Shown here in pieces: positions 43,443 to 53,799 of a stretch of DNA of 64,000 bases. The stretch is taken from positions 1 through 64,000 of the forward strand of contig JAGATN010000037.1 of assembly GCA_017621225.1 (NCBI GenBank), in the 5' to 3' direction. Made by a program: the position numbers and the translations under genes. Within the stretch, counting starts at the first letter, position 1; each line of letters starts with the position of its first letter. Below the pieces are notes generated by a model. The model saw only the letters and a list, made by a program, of their open reading frames with translations. It was not told the origin of the DNA and did not search any database. Origin of the DNA: Muribaculaceae bacterium (GTDB lineage Bacteria; Bacteroidota; Bacteroidia; Bacteroidales; Muribaculaceae).

Positions 43443-43502
43443 ATAATACGAAAAGCCGAAGGCGCGACAATCGTCATATGCGCCTTCGGCTTTTCGTATT
43501 AT
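43443..43502. terminator. long bidirectional terminator
   Basis: A 23-bp perfect stem (arms 43443-43465 and 43480-43502; core GCCGAAGGCGC) with a 14-nt loop between the stop codons of convergent genes. The A/T-rich outer stem gives a T run on each strand. Confidence 0.85.
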
Positions 43503-43537
43503 CTATTATGTCATTGCCGGAACATACCGGCCATTCA

Positions 43538-45997
43538 TCATTCGACGGACGTCGATGACTGGTTCTGATCTTTTGCGCTGCTGCCGCCTATCACATCGTC
43601 GTTGGTTATGCCCTTGTTCACTTTCTTGACCTGAACGTTCATAGAGCCGAATCGATACGATACGCCTATCATCACCGAGCGATTATGCAATCGGTAGTTG
43701 CGCGACTCGCTGTAATAAGGGGTGTTGACCGACTTGGAAACGCTATGCGTAACCGACGGATGCAACGGATTGCGCACCGACAGATTCACCGTGAGACGCT
43801 TATCCTTGAGGAACGATTTGTTTAAGCCAATCGACGAGAACACGGAGTTCCAGCCCTTACCGTAAAACTCGTTGTACAGACCGGAGCGATCGCCCGACCA
43901 ATATCCGCCCATCAACGACACCGACATGTCGTAAGGCAACCTGTGCATTATGCGCATAAATCCCCTGAACGACCATCCCGAATTGGATATTTTGAGATTT
44001 GGGTTGGCATTGCGATTGTAGTTTGTCGACGCATTGAGCATGAACGACGTTTTCGGCGTAAGTGCTATTTGCGTGTACACCGACAAGTTAAGCGACTTGG
44101 TTTTGCCCGCATTGGCATATCCGTTATATATGTGGTCGTCCACCACTTCCTGAATGGCAATGATGCCATTGTTAGTTTCGCTATACGAAGCCGACGCATT
44201 GAGCGACGTCTTGGGCGAGAACATGGTGTAGTTCAACGAAAGCGAATTGTTGCGCACGCTTTCGAGGTCGGGATTACCGGTCGACGTCGAGTTGGGGTCG
44301 GTGTTAACCGTAGGGTTCAGGTAGTCGATGCCCGGACGCGATATGCGCGACGCAAACGAAAGCTTGAGTGAACTTGCCGGATTTATATCCCACATGAACG
44401 AAGCGTTGGGCACCCAGTCGTTAAGATTGGCCGAGAACGGATCCTGCGATCCGTCGCGATATTTGGCCGACAGACGCGAATATTCATATCGCACTCCGCC
44501 GCGCAAACCGAACCGGCCAAGCTTCACACGATAATCGCCATAAACGGCACCCACCTGCGTCACGTGCTTGAAATCGGTGTGTTCCTTGCGATCGTTGAAA
44601 TAATCCTGATCCGACACGCTGTGATTGTCGCGATATATGTACTTACCGCCAACGTCAACGGTGTGCACCTTGTTGAAGGGGCGAGTCCAGTCGGCCTGAA
44701 TGGTATGTTCGGCAAAATCGAGCTTCGTATCGCGGAATATACCGGTATAATCAACCGGCATGTCCTGCATGTCGAAATAATCCTGCGTTCCCTTCGACTT
44801 GTTTGAAGTTGTCGACAGTCTATATGACAACGTGTACGTTTCACCCTTGCGATGGGTGGAGTGCTGATAGTTTGCGCCTCCATATATGTCGAACGAGCGC
44901 GACGGATCGGTCACCGATCGGTTACCGTAATGGTATATCAAATTGCCGTCGGGCGATGTCATGTCGGAAAGCGTCTCGCTATAATTCGACATACTCATGC
45001 CGAACCCGCCGAAATCCACCGTCACCAGGTTAAGCGAATCTATGTCATAGCTGCCTTCAATACCCCAGAATCCAAACCAGCCTTTGCTATGCCCCGACGA
45101 CTCCGTCGACAGCGTGTTGCCCGAATCATCGTATGACATCTTCGAATCCGATCGGTTTTCCGACTGACGCTTCGAGTTTCTGTGCATACCTCCGTACAAC
45201 GACAGCGACAACTTGTCGACCTGCGTCGACAGCCACAGATTGGGCGAAGGCATATCGTTGTTAGTATCGTAATTGAGACCCACGTTTCCCATCGCGCCCT
45301 TCATCGAAGCGGTCTGCACGGTTACTATGTTGAGTATTGCGCCAACCCCTTCGGCATCTTCGCGCGCGCCCGGCTCTGTTATCACCTCTATTTTTTTAAT
45401 CGACGAGGCCGGGATGGCCTTGAATATATCTTTGGCGTTGCTGGTAAACGAATTATTGGGTCGGCCGTTCTTATACACCTTGAAGCTCGTCGATCCGTTC
45501 ACCTTTATCGTGCCGTCGTCATCCACGCTCACCAAAGGCACCTTGCGCAGCATTTCGTCGAGCATCGACGTTTTCGACTCCTCGTCGGCCTGCACGTCAT
45601 ACCCTATTCTATCTATCTCCTTGCTTATTATGGGGCGCACGGCCTCGACGGTTACTTCGGCCAGCATATTGTCGTCGGCCACTATCAGCTCGCCGAGATC
45701 GGCCGTAGGCTTCGATTGCGAAACGGAAAATGCAACCGACATGGGTTTGCGACCCACGCTCTGAAGCGCAAACTTATAGTCGCCGGCCTTGTCGAGCTGA
45801 CGCTCGAAAGCGCCCGATTCGTCAGTTACGCCTACCGACACCGGCTTTATGGTATCGGGCAAAAGAAACAATCTTACGGTAGCATACGGTTCAGGCGTGC
45901 CCAGCGAGTCGCGCACAACGCCTTTAACATTGAATGGCGCCGCATCCACGGCCGAACAGAGCATCAGGCCAAGCGCCAAAAGAAAGAAACGTGACAT
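43538..45997 (-). CDS. outer-membrane beta-barrel protein, TonB-dependent receptor-like
   Basis: An 819-residue outer-membrane protein with signal peptide (FFLLALGLMLCSAVDA). It has a carboxypeptidase-regulatory-like domain (about 22-105, FNVKGVVRDSLGTPEPYATVRL), a Plug-like domain (about 115-230, with IKKIEVITEPGAREDAEGVGAILNIVT) and a barrel of the OMP_b-brl_3 type. The tail after the last strand is longer than usual and polar (VKKVNKGITNDDVIGGS...SVE). This class is not linked to a SusD partner, and its cargo is unknown. It is transcribed alone. Confidence 0.9.
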   Translation of the reverse strand: MSRFFLLALGLMLCSAVDAAPFNVKGVVRDSLGTPEPYATVRLFLLPDTIKPVSVGVTDESGAFERQLDKAGDYKFALQSVGRKPMSVAFSVSQSKPTADLGELIVADDNMLAEVTVEAVRPIISKEIDRIGYDVQADEESKTSMLDEMLRKVPLVSVDDDGTIKVNGSTSFKVYKNGRPNNSFTSNAKDIFKAIPASSIKKIEVITEPGAREDAEGVGAILNIVTVQTASMKGAMGNVGLNYDTNNDMPSPNLWLSTQVDKLSLSLYGGMHRNSKRQSENRSDSKMSYDDSGNTLSTESSGHSKGWFGFWGIEGSYDIDSLNLVTVDFGGFGMSMSNYSETLSDMTSPDGNLIYHYGNRSVTDPSRSFDIYGGANYQHSTHRKGETYTLSYRLSTTSNKSKGTQDYFDMQDMPVDYTGIFRDTKLDFAEHTIQADWTRPFNKVHTVDVGGKYIYRDNHSVSDQDYFNDRKEHTDFKHVTQVGAVYGDYRVKLGRFGLRGGVRYEYSRLSAKYRDGSQDPFSANLNDWVPNASFMWDINPASSLKLSFASRISRPGIDYLNPTVNTDPNSTSTGNPDLESVRNNSLSLNYTMFSPKTSLNASASYSETNNGIIAIQEVVDDHIYNGYANAGKTKSLNLSVYTQIALTPKTSFMLNASTNYNRNANPNLKISNSGWSFRGFMRIMHRLPYDMSVSLMGGYWSGDRSGLYNEFYGKGWNSVFSSIGLNKSFLKDKRLTVNLSVRNPLHPSVTHSVSKSVNTPYYSESRNYRLHNRSVMIGVSYRFGSMNVQVKKVNKGITNDDVIGGSSAKDQNQSSTSVE

Positions 45998-46160
45998 TAA
46001 ATGTATTATTAAATAAAATGATCAAATAATTAGAAGGCAAGCCACCTCGGCTTACCCACCGTTATGTTAGACGCATTTTATGCCGATTTATCACACCCGT
46101 ACCCCGTTTTTTGTATTTTTTAACCCATTAAAACGGAGCCAACTCACGCCGGCAGAACGG

Positions 46161-46712
46161 TCAGTCGTCGTTCTTGAACAATTTTTCCTCCTCGTTGAGC
46201 TTGAAATCGTGGGCCAACACCGCGATGAAATGCGATATCTGCTTGATGGCATTTTGCGTTTCGGGCGATATTTCCTTTCCCTTCAAACGAAGCATCAGCA
46301 TGCCGTAAAGCGCGTTGAAGCAAGTTTCAATCTCGCCGGCCTTGTTTTCGCCGGCCTTTGAGCGCAACTCCACCACATAAGGCAGCGTTTTGTAAAATTC
46401 GGCAGTATATTCCGGAAATTTCGGATCTCTAAGCAACGCCTCATGAAGCTCGGCAAGCTGAATGATTACGTTTTTGTTTATTTGCAGATGGCCGGCCTTG
46501 TCAACGCCCTCGCGGCGCATCATGTCGATCAGCGACTCATACCATTCGGTCATCTCCTTGCGCTGAGCGTCGGTAAGGTCATAGCGGTCAATCACATTGG
46601 CTTTTATTCGGTCGAGGTCAAGACCGTTTGCACGAATCAAATCTTCTATTTGCCACATATATAGCAAATACTCGGCTATGTTTTCTTTTCTCTTTTTCGA
46701 TGCTATTATCAT
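46161..46712 (-). CDS. DUF4924 family protein
   Basis: A 183-residue soluble, mainly helical protein of a Bacteroidetes-specific family of unknown function. The family start IIASKKRKENIAEYLLYMWQIEDLIRA is clear; a central segment reads DLTDAQRKEMTEWYESLIDMM, and the end is acidic. It is close to a good minus-strand -7 element and divergent from the GH92 gene. Confidence 0.9.
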   Translation of the reverse strand: MIIASKKRKENIAEYLLYMWQIEDLIRANGLDLDRIKANVIDRYDLTDAQRKEMTEWYESLIDMMRREGVDKAGHLQINKNVIIQLAELHEALLRDPKFPEYTAEFYKTLPYVVELRSKAGENKAGEIETCFNALYGMLMLRLKGKEISPETQNAIKQISHFIAVLAHDFKLNEEEKLFKNDD

Positions 46713-46735
46713 AGTTACGTCACATTAACAATGTA

Positions 46736-46743
46736 CAAATATA
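46736..46743 (-). promoter_or_regulatory. -7 element of the DUF4924 gene
   Basis: On the minus strand TATATTTG, 24 bp before the start; an ATTG (46769-46766) lies 22 bp further upstream. It is interleaved with the GH92 promoter. Confidence 0.6.
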
Positions 46744-46760
46744 ACACATTTCGCACACAT

Positions 46761-46792
46761 ATTGTCAATATAAAAATAATAGGTTAACTTTG
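46761..46792 (+). promoter_or_regulatory. promoter of the GH92 gene
   Basis: ATTG (46761-46764), 20 bp, TAACTTTG (46785-46792), 87 bp before the start codon. Confidence 0.7.
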
Positions 46793-46879
46793 TGTGTCGA
46801 CTGAAAGTCGGCCAAATACTGCATTTTGCGAACGCAAAAACCGTAAATCAGAACTTAACCGAAAAATCAAAAAGTATAA

Positions 46880-49057
46880 ATGAAATCATTTTATTTGCCT
46901 TTTGTAGCATTGCTCGCGTCAGTAGCATGCACCAACCAACACCCCGACGCATCCACCGGCAACTTTACTGCCTACGTCGACCCTAAGATAGGCAGCGGCG
47001 GACACGGCCATGTGTTCGTGGGGGCAAACGTGCCTTACGGCATGGTTCAACTCGGTCCGACGAGCATCCCCCAGCAATGGGATTGGTGTTCGGGATACCA
47101 TGACAGCGACAGCACAGTGATAGGATTTTCACACACGCATCTTTCAGGCACAGGCGTAGGCGACCTGTTCGACGTAACGGTGATGCCCGTCGTCGGAGAG
47201 GTGAACTACGCCCGAGGCAACGAGCAGGATCCGTCGAGCGGATTATGGTCGTATGCCGACCGCAGCCGCGAGGTGGCGCGCCCGGGCTATTACTCGGTGC
47301 CGCTCAGCCGATACGGCATCTTGGCCGAAATGACGGCCACTCCCCGCGTGGGCATGCACCGATACACCTTCCCCGCATCCGATTCGGCCGCAATAGTAAT
47401 CGACCTTCAGAACGGAGGCTGCTGGGATAGCCCGGTCGACACGCACATGGAGCAAGAGGGCGACAACAGGATAGTAGGATACAGATACTCGAAGGGATGG
47501 GCCAACGACCAACGCGTATTCTTCGTGGCCGAATTCGACCGACCTTTCGACGACTTCAAACTCGCAGGGCCTGAAAATATGTACGGACGCGCCTCGTTCA
47601 CTACCGACGACGAAGATCAAGTACTCATGAAAGTGGCCATTTCGCCCTCATCAATCGAAGGCGCAAAGGCCAACCTTGCCGCCGAGCTGCCCGGATGGGA
47701 TTTCGACGCAACGGCCAAGGCCGCCGACAAGGCGTGGAACGACGAGCTCGGACGCATACGCATCACCGACAGCAACACGGACAATTTGAAAAAATTCTAC
47801 ACGGCGTTGTATCACACCATGTTTGCACCGGTATTGAACAATGACGTGAACGGCGATTACAGAGGCGCCGACGGAGAGTTTTACACCGACGCCCAAAACA
47901 ACAACTACACCATTCTATCGCTCTGGGATACTTACCGCGCCGAAATGCCGCTGCTCACAATAATCGACCCGAAACGCAGTGCCGAGATAATCAATTCGAT
48001 GCTCGACATCAGCGAAAAGCAGCAACTGCTGCCCGTTTGGCATCTCTGGAGCAACGAAACCAACTGCATGGTGGGCAATCCGGGCATAATACCGGTGGCC
48101 GACGCCGTGGCGAAACGTCTGCCGGGCGTAGATGCAAAACGAGCCATGGAGCGCATGATAATAACCTCAAACGACACCTTGCGTGGCGGCGCGTTGCGTC
48201 AGAAGTACGGATTCATACCCAGCGACCTCAAACGCGAATCGATAGCCTACGATATGGAATATGCCATTGCCGACGCAGCCATAGCCAATGCGGCAAAGGC
48301 GATGGGCGATACCGCCACCGCAGCCGAATACACCCGCCGCAGCCACTCGTATCGCAACTATTTCGACAGCACCACGGGCTTCATGCGCGGCCGTTTCAGC
48401 AACGGCGAATGGCGCACGCCGTTCGATCCCTTCTCGGCATCGCACCGCAACGATGACTATTGCGAGGGCAATGCATGGCAATACACCTGGTTGGTGCCGC
48501 ACGACCTCGAAGGACTTGAATCGCTGTTCGGCTCGCGCGACTCCACCATAAGCCGCCTCGACGCCCTGTTCGAAGCCGAATCGGTGATAACGGGCGAAGA
48601 TGTGTCGCCCGACATTTCGGGCCTTATCGGACAATATGCCCACGGCAACGAGCCGGTGCATCACGTAATATACTTCTACACCATGCTCGGACAGCCCGAC
48701 AAAGCTGCCGACAGAGTGCGCCAAGTGCTCTCGGAGCTATACACCACCAACCCCGACGGCCTCTCGGGCAACGAAGATGCCGGACAGATGTCGGCATGGT
48801 ACGTACTCTCGTCGCTCGGCTTCTACCAGCCCGAGCCGGCAGGCGCACGATTCTGGTTCGGATCGCCGCTGCACGAGGAAGCAGTGATAACCGTTCCCAA
48901 CGGCACGTTCACCATCAAAGCGCCCGGCACATCCGACAGCAACCGCTACATACGCGGCGTGAAACTCAACGGAAAACCATACGAGCTGCCCTACATAACC
49001 TACGACGACATAATGAAAGGTGGCGAATTGATATTCGAAATGGGCAGCGCAGAATAA
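46880..49057 (+). CDS. GH92 family alpha-mannosidase lipoprotein
   Basis: A 725-residue lipoprotein (lipobox ASVAC, Cys17). GH92 enzymes are calcium-dependent exo-alpha-mannosidases that trim N-glycans and mannans. Characteristic segments: [85 protein letters not shown] and [21 protein letters not shown]. The length is typical. It probably acts on host or yeast mannosides at the cell surface or in the periplasm. Confidence 0.94.
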   Translation: MKSFYLPFVALLASVACTNQHPDASTGNFTAYVDPKIGSGGHGHVFVGANVPYGMVQLGPTSIPQQWDWCSGYHDSDSTVIGFSHTHLSGTGVGDLFDVTVMPVVGEVNYARGNEQDPSSGLWSYADRSREVARPGYYSVPLSRYGILAEMTATPRVGMHRYTFPASDSAAIVIDLQNGGCWDSPVDTHMEQEGDNRIVGYRYSKGWANDQRVFFVAEFDRPFDDFKLAGPENMYGRASFTTDDEDQVLMKVAISPSSIEGAKANLAAELPGWDFDATAKAADKAWNDELGRIRITDSNTDNLKKFYTALYHTMFAPVLNNDVNGDYRGADGEFYTDAQNNNYTILSLWDTYRAEMPLLTIIDPKRSAEIINSMLDISEKQQLLPVWHLWSNETNCMVGNPGIIPVADAVAKRLPGVDAKRAMERMIITSNDTLRGGALRQKYGFIPSDLKRESIAYDMEYAIADAAIANAAKAMGDTATAAEYTRRSHSYRNYFDSTTGFMRGRFSNGEWRTPFDPFSASHRNDDYCEGNAWQYTWLVPHDLEGLESLFGSRDSTISRLDALFEAESVITGEDVSPDISGLIGQYAHGNEPVHHVIYFYTMLGQPDKAADRVRQVLSELYTTNPDGLSGNEDAGQMSAWYVLSSLGFYQPEPAGARFWFGSPLHEEAVITVPNGTFTIKAPGTSDSNRYIRGVKLNGKPYELPYITYDDIMKGGELIFEMGSAE

Positions 49058-49098
49058 TTTAACCATAAGCCATCGGCATTATTACGGAAATATTTCTG

Positions 49099-49106
49099 TA
49101 AATTTG
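49099..49106 (+). promoter_or_regulatory. -7 element of gpmI
   Basis: TAAATTTG, 48 bp before the gpmI start codon at 49155. Confidence 0.55.
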
Positions 49107-49154
49107 CGCCGAGAAACGAAATTTTCAAAAAACAACATAAAAACATCAAGTCAA

Positions 49155-50669
49155 ATGGCGAAAAAAGCTTTACTTATGATCTTGGACGGATGGGGAATAG
49201 GAAACCATTCGAAAAGCGATGTGATATATTCCACACCGACACCCTATTGGGACTATCTGTTGAACACATATCCCCACTCGCAGCTTCAGGCCAGCGGCGA
49301 AAACGTGGGTCTGCCCGACGGTCAGATGGGCAACTCCGAAGTAGGACACCTGAACATCGGTGCCGGACGAGTGGTATATCAAGATCTCGTGAAAATAAAT
49401 AAGGCATGTCGCGACGGATCGATACTCGAAAATCCGGAAATAAAGAATGCCTTCTCCTACGCAAAAAACAACGATAAAGCCATACACTTCATGGGCCTTA
49501 CCTCGAACGGTGGTGTACATTCATCGCTCGACCATCTGTTTGCTCTCTGCGACATAGCAAAGGCTTACGGACTGACGAAAGTCTACATCCACTGCTTTAT
49601 GGACGGACGTGACACCGACCCGCACAGCGGAAAAGGTTTCATCGAGCAGCTTCAGGCACACTGCGCCAAGTCGGCAGGCACCGTAGCTTCGATTATAGGC
49701 CGTTACTATGCCATGGACCGCGACAAACGTTGGGAACGCGTGAAGATAGCCTACGACCTCCTCGTGAAGGGCGAAGGCAAGCAGGCCACCGACATGGTCG
49801 AAGCCATGCAGCAGTCGTATGACGACGACGTAACCGACGAATTCATCAAGCCCATCAACAACGCCACGGTCGACGGAACCATCAAGGAAGACGATGCCGT
49901 GATATTCTTCAACTATCGCAACGACCGCGCTAAAGAGCTCACCATCGCCCTTACCCAGCACGACATTCCCGAAGCCGACATGAAGGTGATTCCCGGATTG
50001 CAATATTACTGCATGACTCCATACGACGCTTCGTTTACCGGCGTTCACATTCTGTTCGACAAAGAGAACGTCGACAACACGCTCGGCGAATACCTCTCGT
50101 CGTTAGACCGCAAGCAGCTCCACATAGCCGAAACCGAAAAGTATGCTCACGTAACATTCTTCTTCAACGGCGGACGCGAAGCTCCCTATCAAGGCGAAGA
50201 ACGCATCCTCGTGGCATCGCCCAAGGTTGCCACCTACGACCTCAAGCCTGAAATGAGCGCATACGAGGTTTGCGACAAACTCGTAGAGGCAATAGGCACC
50301 GAGAAATTCGATTTCATCGTTGTCAACTACGCCAATGGCGACATGGTAGGCCACACCGGCGTGTACGAGGCCATCGAAAAGGCTGTGAAAGCAGTTGACG
50401 AGTGCGTGAAGAATACCGTAGAGGCTGCCAAGAAGGCCGAATACGAAGTAATAATAATAGCCGACCACGGCAATGCCGACAACGCCATCAATGCCGACGG
50501 AACGCCCAATACGGCTCACTCGCTCAACCCCGTTCCATGCGTTTACGTCACCGACCGCCAGGACGCTTCGGTTGAAGACGGCAAACTGGCCGACGTAGCT
50601 CCCACCATTCTTAAGATAATGGGACTGCCGCAACCCAAAGAAATGACCGGACACGCATTGATCAATTAA
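49155..50669 (+). CDS. gpmI: 2,3-bisphosphoglycerate-independent phosphoglycerate mutase
   Basis: A 504-residue two-domain metalloenzyme of glycolysis. Visible: [12 protein letters not shown], the catalytic Ser in [55 protein letters not shown] and [10 protein letters not shown] (metal ligands). The start at 49155 (MAKKALL) gives the family length; upstream residues are not conserved. A strong terminator follows. Confidence 0.96.
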   Translation: MAKKALLMILDGWGIGNHSKSDVIYSTPTPYWDYLLNTYPHSQLQASGENVGLPDGQMGNSEVGHLNIGAGRVVYQDLVKINKACRDGSILENPEIKNAFSYAKNNDKAIHFMGLTSNGGVHSSLDHLFALCDIAKAYGLTKVYIHCFMDGRDTDPHSGKGFIEQLQAHCAKSAGTVASIIGRYYAMDRDKRWERVKIAYDLLVKGEGKQATDMVEAMQQSYDDDVTDEFIKPINNATVDGTIKEDDAVIFFNYRNDRAKELTIALTQHDIPEADMKVIPGLQYYCMTPYDASFTGVHILFDKENVDNTLGEYLSSLDRKQLHIAETEKYAHVTFFFNGGREAPYQGEERILVASPKVATYDLKPEMSAYEVCDKLVEAIGTEKFDFIVVNYANGDMVGHTGVYEAIEKAVKAVDECVKNTVEAAKKAEYEVIIIADHGNADNAINADGTPNTAHSLNPVPCVYVTDRQDASVEDGKLADVAPTILKIMGLPQPKEMTGHALIN

Positions 50670-50694
50670 TCGACAATCAATTACGGAAACCACT

Positions 50695-50742
50695 AAAAGT
50701 TCGGGCAGAGTAGCGTCATTGGCTATTCTGCCTGAACTTTTT
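50695..50742 (+). terminator. intrinsic terminator of gpmI
   Basis: The arms around AAAAGTTCGGGCAGAGTAGC (50695-50714) and GCTATTCTGCCTGAACTTTT pair over about 20 bp with a few G-U pairs, followed by T residues. It also faces the 3' end of the minus-strand hydrolase gene. Confidence 0.85.
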
Positions 50743-50766
50743 AATAGGGATGGAAACAAAGCGGAG

Positions 50767-51450
50767 TCACTCCGGTCGAATACCGCAATAAATAGCCGTG
50801 AACGCTTTGTCGAGTCGCGGTATGGGGTCTGAGTAATGATTGCCCGGTACGCTTTGAAACTCAGTATTTATCTTGCCACTGTCGAGCAATGAAATTATTT
50901 TCTGAGTGTTGACGGCTACGGAATCGAACGCTTTGACTCTTGATTTTGCTTCCTGATCGCCAAGCGAGAAATATGCGATGCCGTTTTTGGCAGGAATCTC
51001 ACGGCCCTTTATCCAATCGATAAATCCATCATACCAGAATGACCCCGAAAGGCTGGCTATGTTGGTAAATGTGTCGCACAGCAGCCATTGCCACAAACCG
51101 AACAGCCCCGACATGGATACTCCGACAAGAGTCCGTTCGGGAGTGCCGACACAGCCGAACTCTTTTTCAATGGCAGGAATAACGGCGTTTTGCAGCAAGT
51201 CAAGAAACTGCGGAGACTCGCCTTTGAAATCAGGGCTTCCTTTGGGCACTCCTTTTGCCGGCCACGGGCTGAACACATTCTGCCAGTCCATACCTGTGAT
51301 TACCACGATGTCCGTGCCATACTTATCGGCAGCCGGACCGATCCAATCTCCGAGAATATCCATTGGATAAAGTATATAGGCAATTTTGCCCTTCCCACCC
51401 GCAGAGCAACACAGGCAGTCAAGATTTTCTATTTCAATTTTCCGGGTCAT
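50767..51450 (-). CDS. alpha/beta hydrolase (esterase D/IroE-like)
   Basis: A 227-residue cytosolic hydrolase without signal peptide. The nucleophile elbow is GVSMSGL, the likely acid is in YFSLGDQEA and the His in PGNHYSDPIP, a complete triad. The fold resembles putative esterases of the esterase D and siderophore-esterase (IroE) kind. It is the last gene of a three-gene operon and overlaps the GNAT gene by 17 bp, which suggests it acts on the product of the adenylation and GNAT enzymes. The substrate is unknown. Confidence 0.75.
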   Translation of the reverse strand: MTRKIEIENLDCLCCSAGGKGKIAYILYPMDILGDWIGPAADKYGTDIVVITGMDWQNVFSPWPAKGVPKGSPDFKGESPQFLDLLQNAVIPAIEKEFGCVGTPERTLVGVSMSGLFGLWQWLLCDTFTNIASLSGSFWYDGFIDWIKGREIPAKNGIAYFSLGDQEAKSRVKAFDSVAVNTQKIISLLDSGKINTEFQSVPGNHYSDPIPRLDKAFTAIYCGIRPE

Positions 51451-51889
51451 AATATTTCATCATATCGGGCATTTCGGTGAATCCCGATGACAAATATAAC
51501 GATTTTCCGTCGACTGTGGTTTCAAGATATATCTTTCCGCAGCATCTTCGACGAGCCTCATCGATCAATTTTCCGACAATCCGATGTGCGATGCCTCTAT
51601 TACGAAAATCCTCACGCACATATATGTTCATCAGATAGGCGCAACGCCCCGTCGGATTGTCGGGCGAGGGAAGCTCGTCGGTAAAGCATACGGCCCCACA
51701 GCCACAATCCACTCCGTCAAATTCAGCAACAAAAGCCAAATGAGTGCCGTCGGCCATATGCGTCCTGTAATACCGCCTGTTTGCCACAAGCAGTCTGGGA
51801 TGCGGCTCCACGCCGAAAACATTTCGGATAACCTCCGCGCGCCAGCGCATCAATGTCGGAATTGCCGTTACCGTTTTAAGTACTATCAT
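51434..51889 (-). CDS. GNAT family N-acetyltransferase
   Basis: A 151-residue protein. The acetyl-CoA binding motif A is YVREDFRNRGIAHRIVGKLIDEARRR; motif B follows in KIYLETTVDGKSLYLSSGF. The ATG at 51889 shares one base with the stop codon of the adenylation-domain gene, so translation is coupled; a longer frame exists upstream but is a shadow of that gene. The acceptor is unknown; context points to an amino-acid derivative. Confidence 0.85.
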   Translation of the reverse strand: MIVLKTVTAIPTLMRWRAEVIRNVFGVEPHPRLLVANRRYYRTHMADGTHLAFVAEFDGVDCGCGAVCFTDELPSPDNPTGRCAYLMNIYVREDFRNRGIAHRIVGKLIDEARRRCCGKIYLETTVDGKSLYLSSGFTEMPDMMKYYDPEN

Positions 51890-53325
51890 CACACGCCTCC
51901 CTCCTTCATCACCACCGGCAATGCGTCCATATTCACCTTGCCCCGCTTCGTAATGGGTATCGCCTTCATTTTCACAAAAAATTCGGGAATCATAAAGTCG
52001 CTCAACTGCGCCGACAGCCACGACTTTATGTCGCAAAGCCTGCAACTTTCTTTAATTATGACATATGCCACCAGATAATGCAGCCCGTTGTCGTCGAGAA
52101 AAGCACGTACGATGCCACGCTCCACGCACGGACAGGTGTTCAGCACATTCTCCACCTCCTCGGGTTCGACTCTTTTACCGAGTATCATGACCTGATCGTC
52201 GCGCCTGTGGAGGAAAGCTATGTTTCCGTCAGGCAATTCATAGCCCAGGTCACCGCTGCGATACATCCGTCGGCCATCGGGAAGCGTGACAAAATTTTTC
52301 CGCTCCGACGGATTGCCGAGATAGCCGCGACTGACACCCTCGCCGAAAATACATATCTCCCCGGTAGCGCCTTTGGGTACCTCGCGGAGATCTTTGTCAA
52401 GAATTTTCACTTCGACGCCTTTTACGGCCTTGCCGACCGGAAAAGTGCCGTCGGCAAGCGGCTCGACATTATCCACGCGGTAATAGTTGGAGCAGACGGT
52501 GGTTTCCGACGGGCCGTAAGTGTTGTAGATTTTCACATCCTTATCGCGCAAGTTGGTTATATAACTGCCACGTATCACATCGCCGCCGCTGATTATAAGC
52601 TTCACGCACGCGGGAATCTCAGGCAACTTGTTCATCTCGGCAAGAAGATAGGGGAAACCGTCGATTATGGTTACGCCGTGTCGCTCCACAAACCGCATCA
52701 ATCCGGTAAGTGAACCATTGTGAACGGCGTATGACGGAATGCATACGGCGGCACCGTTGAGCAGCGTGGCAAAAACCTCCTCCACGAAAATGTCAAACGA
52801 GCATACCGAATATTGAAGCATTATATCGCCGGGGCCCGAGCGAAATTCATCCTCGAAAGCCTCGGCATAGTTTACCACCGAATGATTCTCGACAACCACG
52901 CCCTTGGGCTTGCCCGACGTGCCCGATGTGTAAAGTACGTATGCCACCCCGTCGGGTCTTGACCGATCAGGCATCACACGATCCGTGGCTTTCAGATGAC
53001 GACAGAAGTTGTCATTGATTATCAGCTCCACGCCTGCTGTCTGCATCATATAGTCGATGCGCTCCTGCGGCAGCGACGGTTCGGCAGGGATATAACCGGC
53101 TCCGCTTTTCAGCACGGCAAGCATAGCGGCTACCTGCTCTGCACCGTGATGCATCACTATGCCAACATAATCGGGGGCGCGGTCATAGAATTTAGCGAGG
53201 ATACAGTCAATCATCCTGTCGAGCTGCGAGTAGCTGACTATTCGGTCATCTTCAATTATGGCGTGAGCTCCCGGATTTTTGTCAGCAATCTCCTTGAATC
53301 GGGAATAAATGGTTTTATTCTTCAT
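51889..53325 (-). CDS. stand-alone amino-acid adenylation domain (NRPS-type, AMP-binding)
   Basis: A 478-residue ANL-superfamily enzyme. Core motifs in order: A3 LYTSGTSGKPKG (131-142), A4 FDIFVEE (177-183), A5 YNTYGPSET, A7 YRSGDLG, A8 HRRDDQVMILGKRVE and A10 with the catalytic Lys (TKRGKVN). The A4 Asp that binds the alpha-amino group in NRPS domains is present, so an amino acid is a likely substrate. No carrier or condensation domain is attached or encoded next door. It leads an operon with a GNAT enzyme and a hydrolase. DltA is a distant alternative, but no dlt genes are nearby. Confidence 0.85.
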   Translation of the reverse strand: MKNKTIYSRFKEIADKNPGAHAIIEDDRIVSYSQLDRMIDCILAKFYDRAPDYVGIVMHHGAEQVAAMLAVLKSGAGYIPAEPSLPQERIDYMMQTAGVELIINDNFCRHLKATDRVMPDRSRPDGVAYVLYTSGTSGKPKGVVVENHSVVNYAEAFEDEFRSGPGDIMLQYSVCSFDIFVEEVFATLLNGAAVCIPSYAVHNGSLTGLMRFVERHGVTIIDGFPYLLAEMNKLPEIPACVKLIISGGDVIRGSYITNLRDKDVKIYNTYGPSETTVCSNYYRVDNVEPLADGTFPVGKAVKGVEVKILDKDLREVPKGATGEICIFGEGVSRGYLGNPSERKNFVTLPDGRRMYRSGDLGYELPDGNIAFLHRRDDQVMILGKRVEPEEVENVLNTCPCVERGIVRAFLDDNGLHYLVAYVIIKESCRLCDIKSWLSAQLSDFMIPEFFVKMKAIPITKRGKVNMDALPVVMKEGGV

Positions 53326-53610
53326 ATATGAACTCGTTTCTCTATCGTGTTTACTCTCTATAAGGATTATGGGGCAGCCGGAGTTCAGTATCGAGCAAAA
53401 GAGTCCGTAGTTGTACTAACATAGTCACGTTTTGTGCTATAATAATACAACCTCGTCAAATGATTTATTGGCTCCATCTCGTGGACTATTTGAAGCCTTT
53501 CTGTTTAGAGTATGTTTTTCCCTCCATTCAAGTGCATAAACCGATAATGCAATCACAGCCAAATACACTAATATCAGCTCGTTACAATAAGTGTTAATTA
53601 GTGTAAACAA

Positions 53611-53765
53611 GGCAAATTTGTCATTTTTGAGCCTAACGGTTCTACTATTATCATTTTGCCATTAAATATTCAAAAAATGCTCATTTTGCAATAATTAAAC
53701 CTGCAAAATGGCGTTAATCTCTTAAAATAATGTTAAAACAAAGGCAAAATATTTCATTTTGCCTT
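53611..53765. promoter_or_regulatory. cluster of CATTTTGC/GCAAAATG motifs upstream of small-RNA candidate B
   Basis: TCATTTTGCC at 53651, TCATTTTGCA at 53681, TGCAAAATGG at 53702, and a perfect inverted repeat AAGGCAAAAT / ATTTTGCCTT (53741-53750 and 53756-53765) with ATTTC between; a weaker GGCAAATTTG is at 53611. The last copy overlaps the -33 position of the small-RNA promoter, as an operator would. Confidence 0.5.
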
Positions 53766-53794
53766 GACACGACGACACACACCCACTATCTTTG
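53763..53794 (+). promoter_or_regulatory. promoter of small-RNA candidate B
   Basis: CTTG (53763-53766), 20 bp, TATCTTTG (53787-53794). Confidence 0.65.
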
Positions 53795-53799
53795 CATCG

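Noticed and set aside
51890-52045. A longer GNAT protein starting at 52045
   Set aside because: The additional 52 residues lie over the adenylation gene in another frame and look random; the ATG at 51889 is coupled to the upstream stop codon and gives a normal GNAT length.
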